From: Acidobacteriales bacterium 59-55
GTDB lineage: Bacteria > Acidobacteriota > Terriglobia > Terriglobales > Acidobacteriaceae
DNA length: 64,000 nucleotides
NCBI GenBank assembly: GCA_001897435.1
Contig: MKSV01000007.1
Location: 1,426,001-1,490,000 of the forward strand
Direction: 5' to 3'
The notes beneath the pieces are model-generated. The model had not been told where the DNA came from. It ran no database searches and saw nothing but the letters and a program-made list of their open reading frames with translations. Position numbers and translations under genes: made by a program. Shown in pieces: positions 62,668 through 64,000 of this stretch. The stretch's first letter is position 1. Each line of letters opens with the position of its first letter.

Positions 62668-64000
62668 ATGAGCCGCCCCCATATTCAGGACGAAGCTTTG
62701 CGAATTGAGACCCTCAGCCAATATGAGGTTCTCGATAGTGCGCCCGACTCCGCCCTGGATGAGATTGTCAGCCTGGCAGCCCAGATCTGCGACGCTCCTG
62801 TCGCTGCGCTCTCCTTTATAGGGAGTGATCGTATCCTGCTGAAGTCCCGTTTTGGCATCAAGTCGCTTGATACCTCTCTCGGCAGTCTGCCCTGCGAGAC
62901 GGCTATCCTCGGCCGCTCGCTCTATGAGATAGACGATGCGCTTCTGGATCACAAGTATGGCCCTCAGGGCATCCTCCTCGATGGCCGCCACTACAGGTTT
63001 TATGCGGGAGCGCCGGTCGTTACGCTGGGCGGTGTCGCGCTCGGAGCGCTCTTTGTGCTCGACCTGCTTCCTCGCACACTCACTCCGCTGCAGTCCTCTG
63101 CGCTCGCCGTCCTAAGTCGCCAGGTCACCACGCAGCTTGAGCTCAGCAACAGGGTCCGCCAGATCAATCGCGCTGCCCGCTATCGCCACCGCGTCGAAAC
63201 CGCTCTCACCGCCGAACGCAACTTCGTCTCCACTGTCCTTGACACGGTCGGTGCTCTGGTCATGGTCATGGACCCCGCGGGGCGCATCGTCCGCTTCAAC
63301 CGCGCCTGCGAGATCGCCTCCGGCTACGACTTCACCACGCTGGTCGGACGCTATGCGTGGGACAAACTCCACCCCCGCCACTCCGTCCCCGAAGCGATCG
63401 AAGACTTCGAGCGGCTCCGCTCCGGCGACTTCCCTGCCACCTTTGAGAATGAATGGCTGAACCGCAATGGAGATCTCCGCCGCATCGCATGGAACGTCAC
63501 GGCGCTGCGTGACGACAGCGGAACGATGACCTTCATCATCGCCACCGGCCTCGACGTCACGACGCAACGCGCCGCCGAAGCGACGCTCCGCGAGAGCGAG
63601 GCCCGCTACCGTCTGCTCGTCGAGGGTTCGCTAGGCATGGTCTGCACACACGACCTGCGCGGCGTTCTTCTCTCCGTCAACACCCACGGTGCGGCGACTC
63701 TCGGGCGGTCCGTGGCCGATATGGTCGGTCACTCGCTCGCCAAGTTCATCGTTCCCGCCCGCAAGCATCTGCTGCCTGCCTACCTGAAGCAGGTTACCGA
63801 AGAAGGGGAGGCGCAGGGACTTCTCCATCTCTTCCATACTGATACAGAGACGCGCGTTATTGCCTATCGGAACAAGCTGATTGTTGTCCCGGACCGCGAC
63901 CCCTATGTTCTCGGATTCGGTATCGACATTACTGAGCAGGTTCGCGTTGAAGGGCGCCTGCGCGCGCTCACCAGTCAGTCCGATTCGATCCTCGAATCCG
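62668..64000 (+). CDS. GAF-PAS-PAS sensor protein (3' partial)
   Basis: The frame from ATG 62668 stays open to the window edge (444 residues visible). An N-terminal GAF-like domain (ETLSQYEVLDSAPDSALDEIVSLAAQICDAPVAALSFIGSDR...GVALGALFVLD) spans about 10-165. Two PAS domains follow: ALVMVMDPAGRIVRFNRACEIASGYDFTTLVG at about 190-300, and RYRLLVEGSLGMVCTHDLRGVLLSVNTHGAATLG at about 310-430, each followed by an ITEQVR/VTTQ-type PAC end. The output domain lies beyond the edge: histidine kinase or GGDEF/EAL are both possible. Soluble; no membrane segment is seen. Confidence 0.85.
   Translation, partial: MSRPHIQDEALRIETLSQYEVLDSAPDSALDEIVSLAAQICDAPVAALSFIGSDRILLKSRFGIKSLDTSLGSLPCETAILGRSLYEIDDALLDHKYGPQGILLDGRHYRFYAGAPVVTLGGVALGALFVLDLLPRTLTPLQSSALAVLSRQVTTQLELSNRVRQINRAARYRHRVETALTAERNFVSTVLDTVGALVMVMDPAGRIVRFNRACEIASGYDFTTLVGRYAWDKLHPRHSVPEAIEDFERLRSGDFPATFENEWLNRNGDLRRIAWNVTALRDDSGTMTFIIATGLDVTTQRAAEATLRESEARYRLLVEGSLGMVCTHDLRGVLLSVNTHGAATLGRSVADMVGHSLAKFIVPARKHLLPAYLKQVTEEGEAQGLLHLFHTDTETRVIAYRNKLIVVPDRDPYVLGFGIDITEQVRVEGRLRALTSQSDSILES

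Noticed and set aside
1..64000. CRISPR arrays, tRNA/rRNA genes, insertion sequences, integrases
   Set aside because: None seen on reading both strands; this was by eye, and a model-based search would be decisive.

Overview
The window looks like a chromosomal segment of an Acidobacteriota bacterium, probably family Acidobacteriaceae (Granulicella, Terriglobus or Edaphobacter type). Grounds: high GC; an Acidobacteria-type VWFA-related exported protein; several CRTAC1/ASPIC-UnbV (FG-GAP) proteins; a PEP-CTERM protein; plant-polysaccharide enzymes (pectinesterase, GH67 alpha-glucuronidase); and short hairpin repeats of a type I associate with this family. The assignment is inference from gene content, not from rRNA.

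Layout. 1-23.5 kb is mostly housekeeping, in short mixed-strand units: a CRP-like/histidine kinase (cut at the left edge), DUF427, topA, dprA, a Tat-exported UxuA-like mannonate dehydratase, mqnA, a VTT-domain protein, fabH, the SRP RNA gene, a pectinesterase, a lytic transglycosylase-like protein, two membrane proteins, a PEP-CTERM protein with its own promoter and terminator, rimO, a VWFA protein, a CAP-domain protein, yacG, a beta-propeller and pgpA.

23.5-39.2 kb is the most unusual part. A three-gene + strand operon encodes an asparagine-synthase-like enzyme without the N-terminal Cys, a RaSEA/TIGR01210-like radical SAM enzyme and a flavin-dependent halogenase-like enzyme. It is flanked by five exported or membrane genes: two very large TPR-VCBS-UnbV proteins, two smaller CRTAC1/UnbV proteins and one RnfD/UnbU-like membrane protein. 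Four of these form one tightly overlapping minus-strand operon. UnbU and UnbV are names from the enediyne cassette, but no polyketide synthase is present, so this looks like a different pathway.

39.5-44.1 kb is a six-gene + strand operon: two nitrate/sulfonate-type ABC permeases, the ATPase, a substrate-binding protein with a CxxxC motif, a Tat-like exported heavy-metal-associated protein and a Cys-rich DUF169 protein. It shares a divergent control region, carrying an inverted repeat, with the UnbV operon.

44.2-48.8 kb is a minus-strand glucuronate operon (SDR, GH67, ManD): GH67 releases (4-O-methyl)glucuronate from glucuronoxylan oligomers, and ManD turns D-mannonate into 2-keto-3-deoxygluconate. 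49-54.4 kb carries a Tat-exported beta-carbonic anhydrase, a phosphoglycolate phosphatase, an FAD monooxygenase, a histidine phosphatase and uvrB. 54.4-56.2 kb is a small accessory patch: an HNH-like protein and a PIN toxin with an unusual upstream partner under twin palindromic operators. 56.2-64 kb holds a cupin, DUF302, an NHL lipoprotein, a family 2 glycosyltransferase, sppA, an HU protein, a SnoaL/DUF4440 protein and a GAF-PAS-PAS sensor cut at the right edge. I saw no tRNA, rRNA, insertion sequence or CRISPR array.
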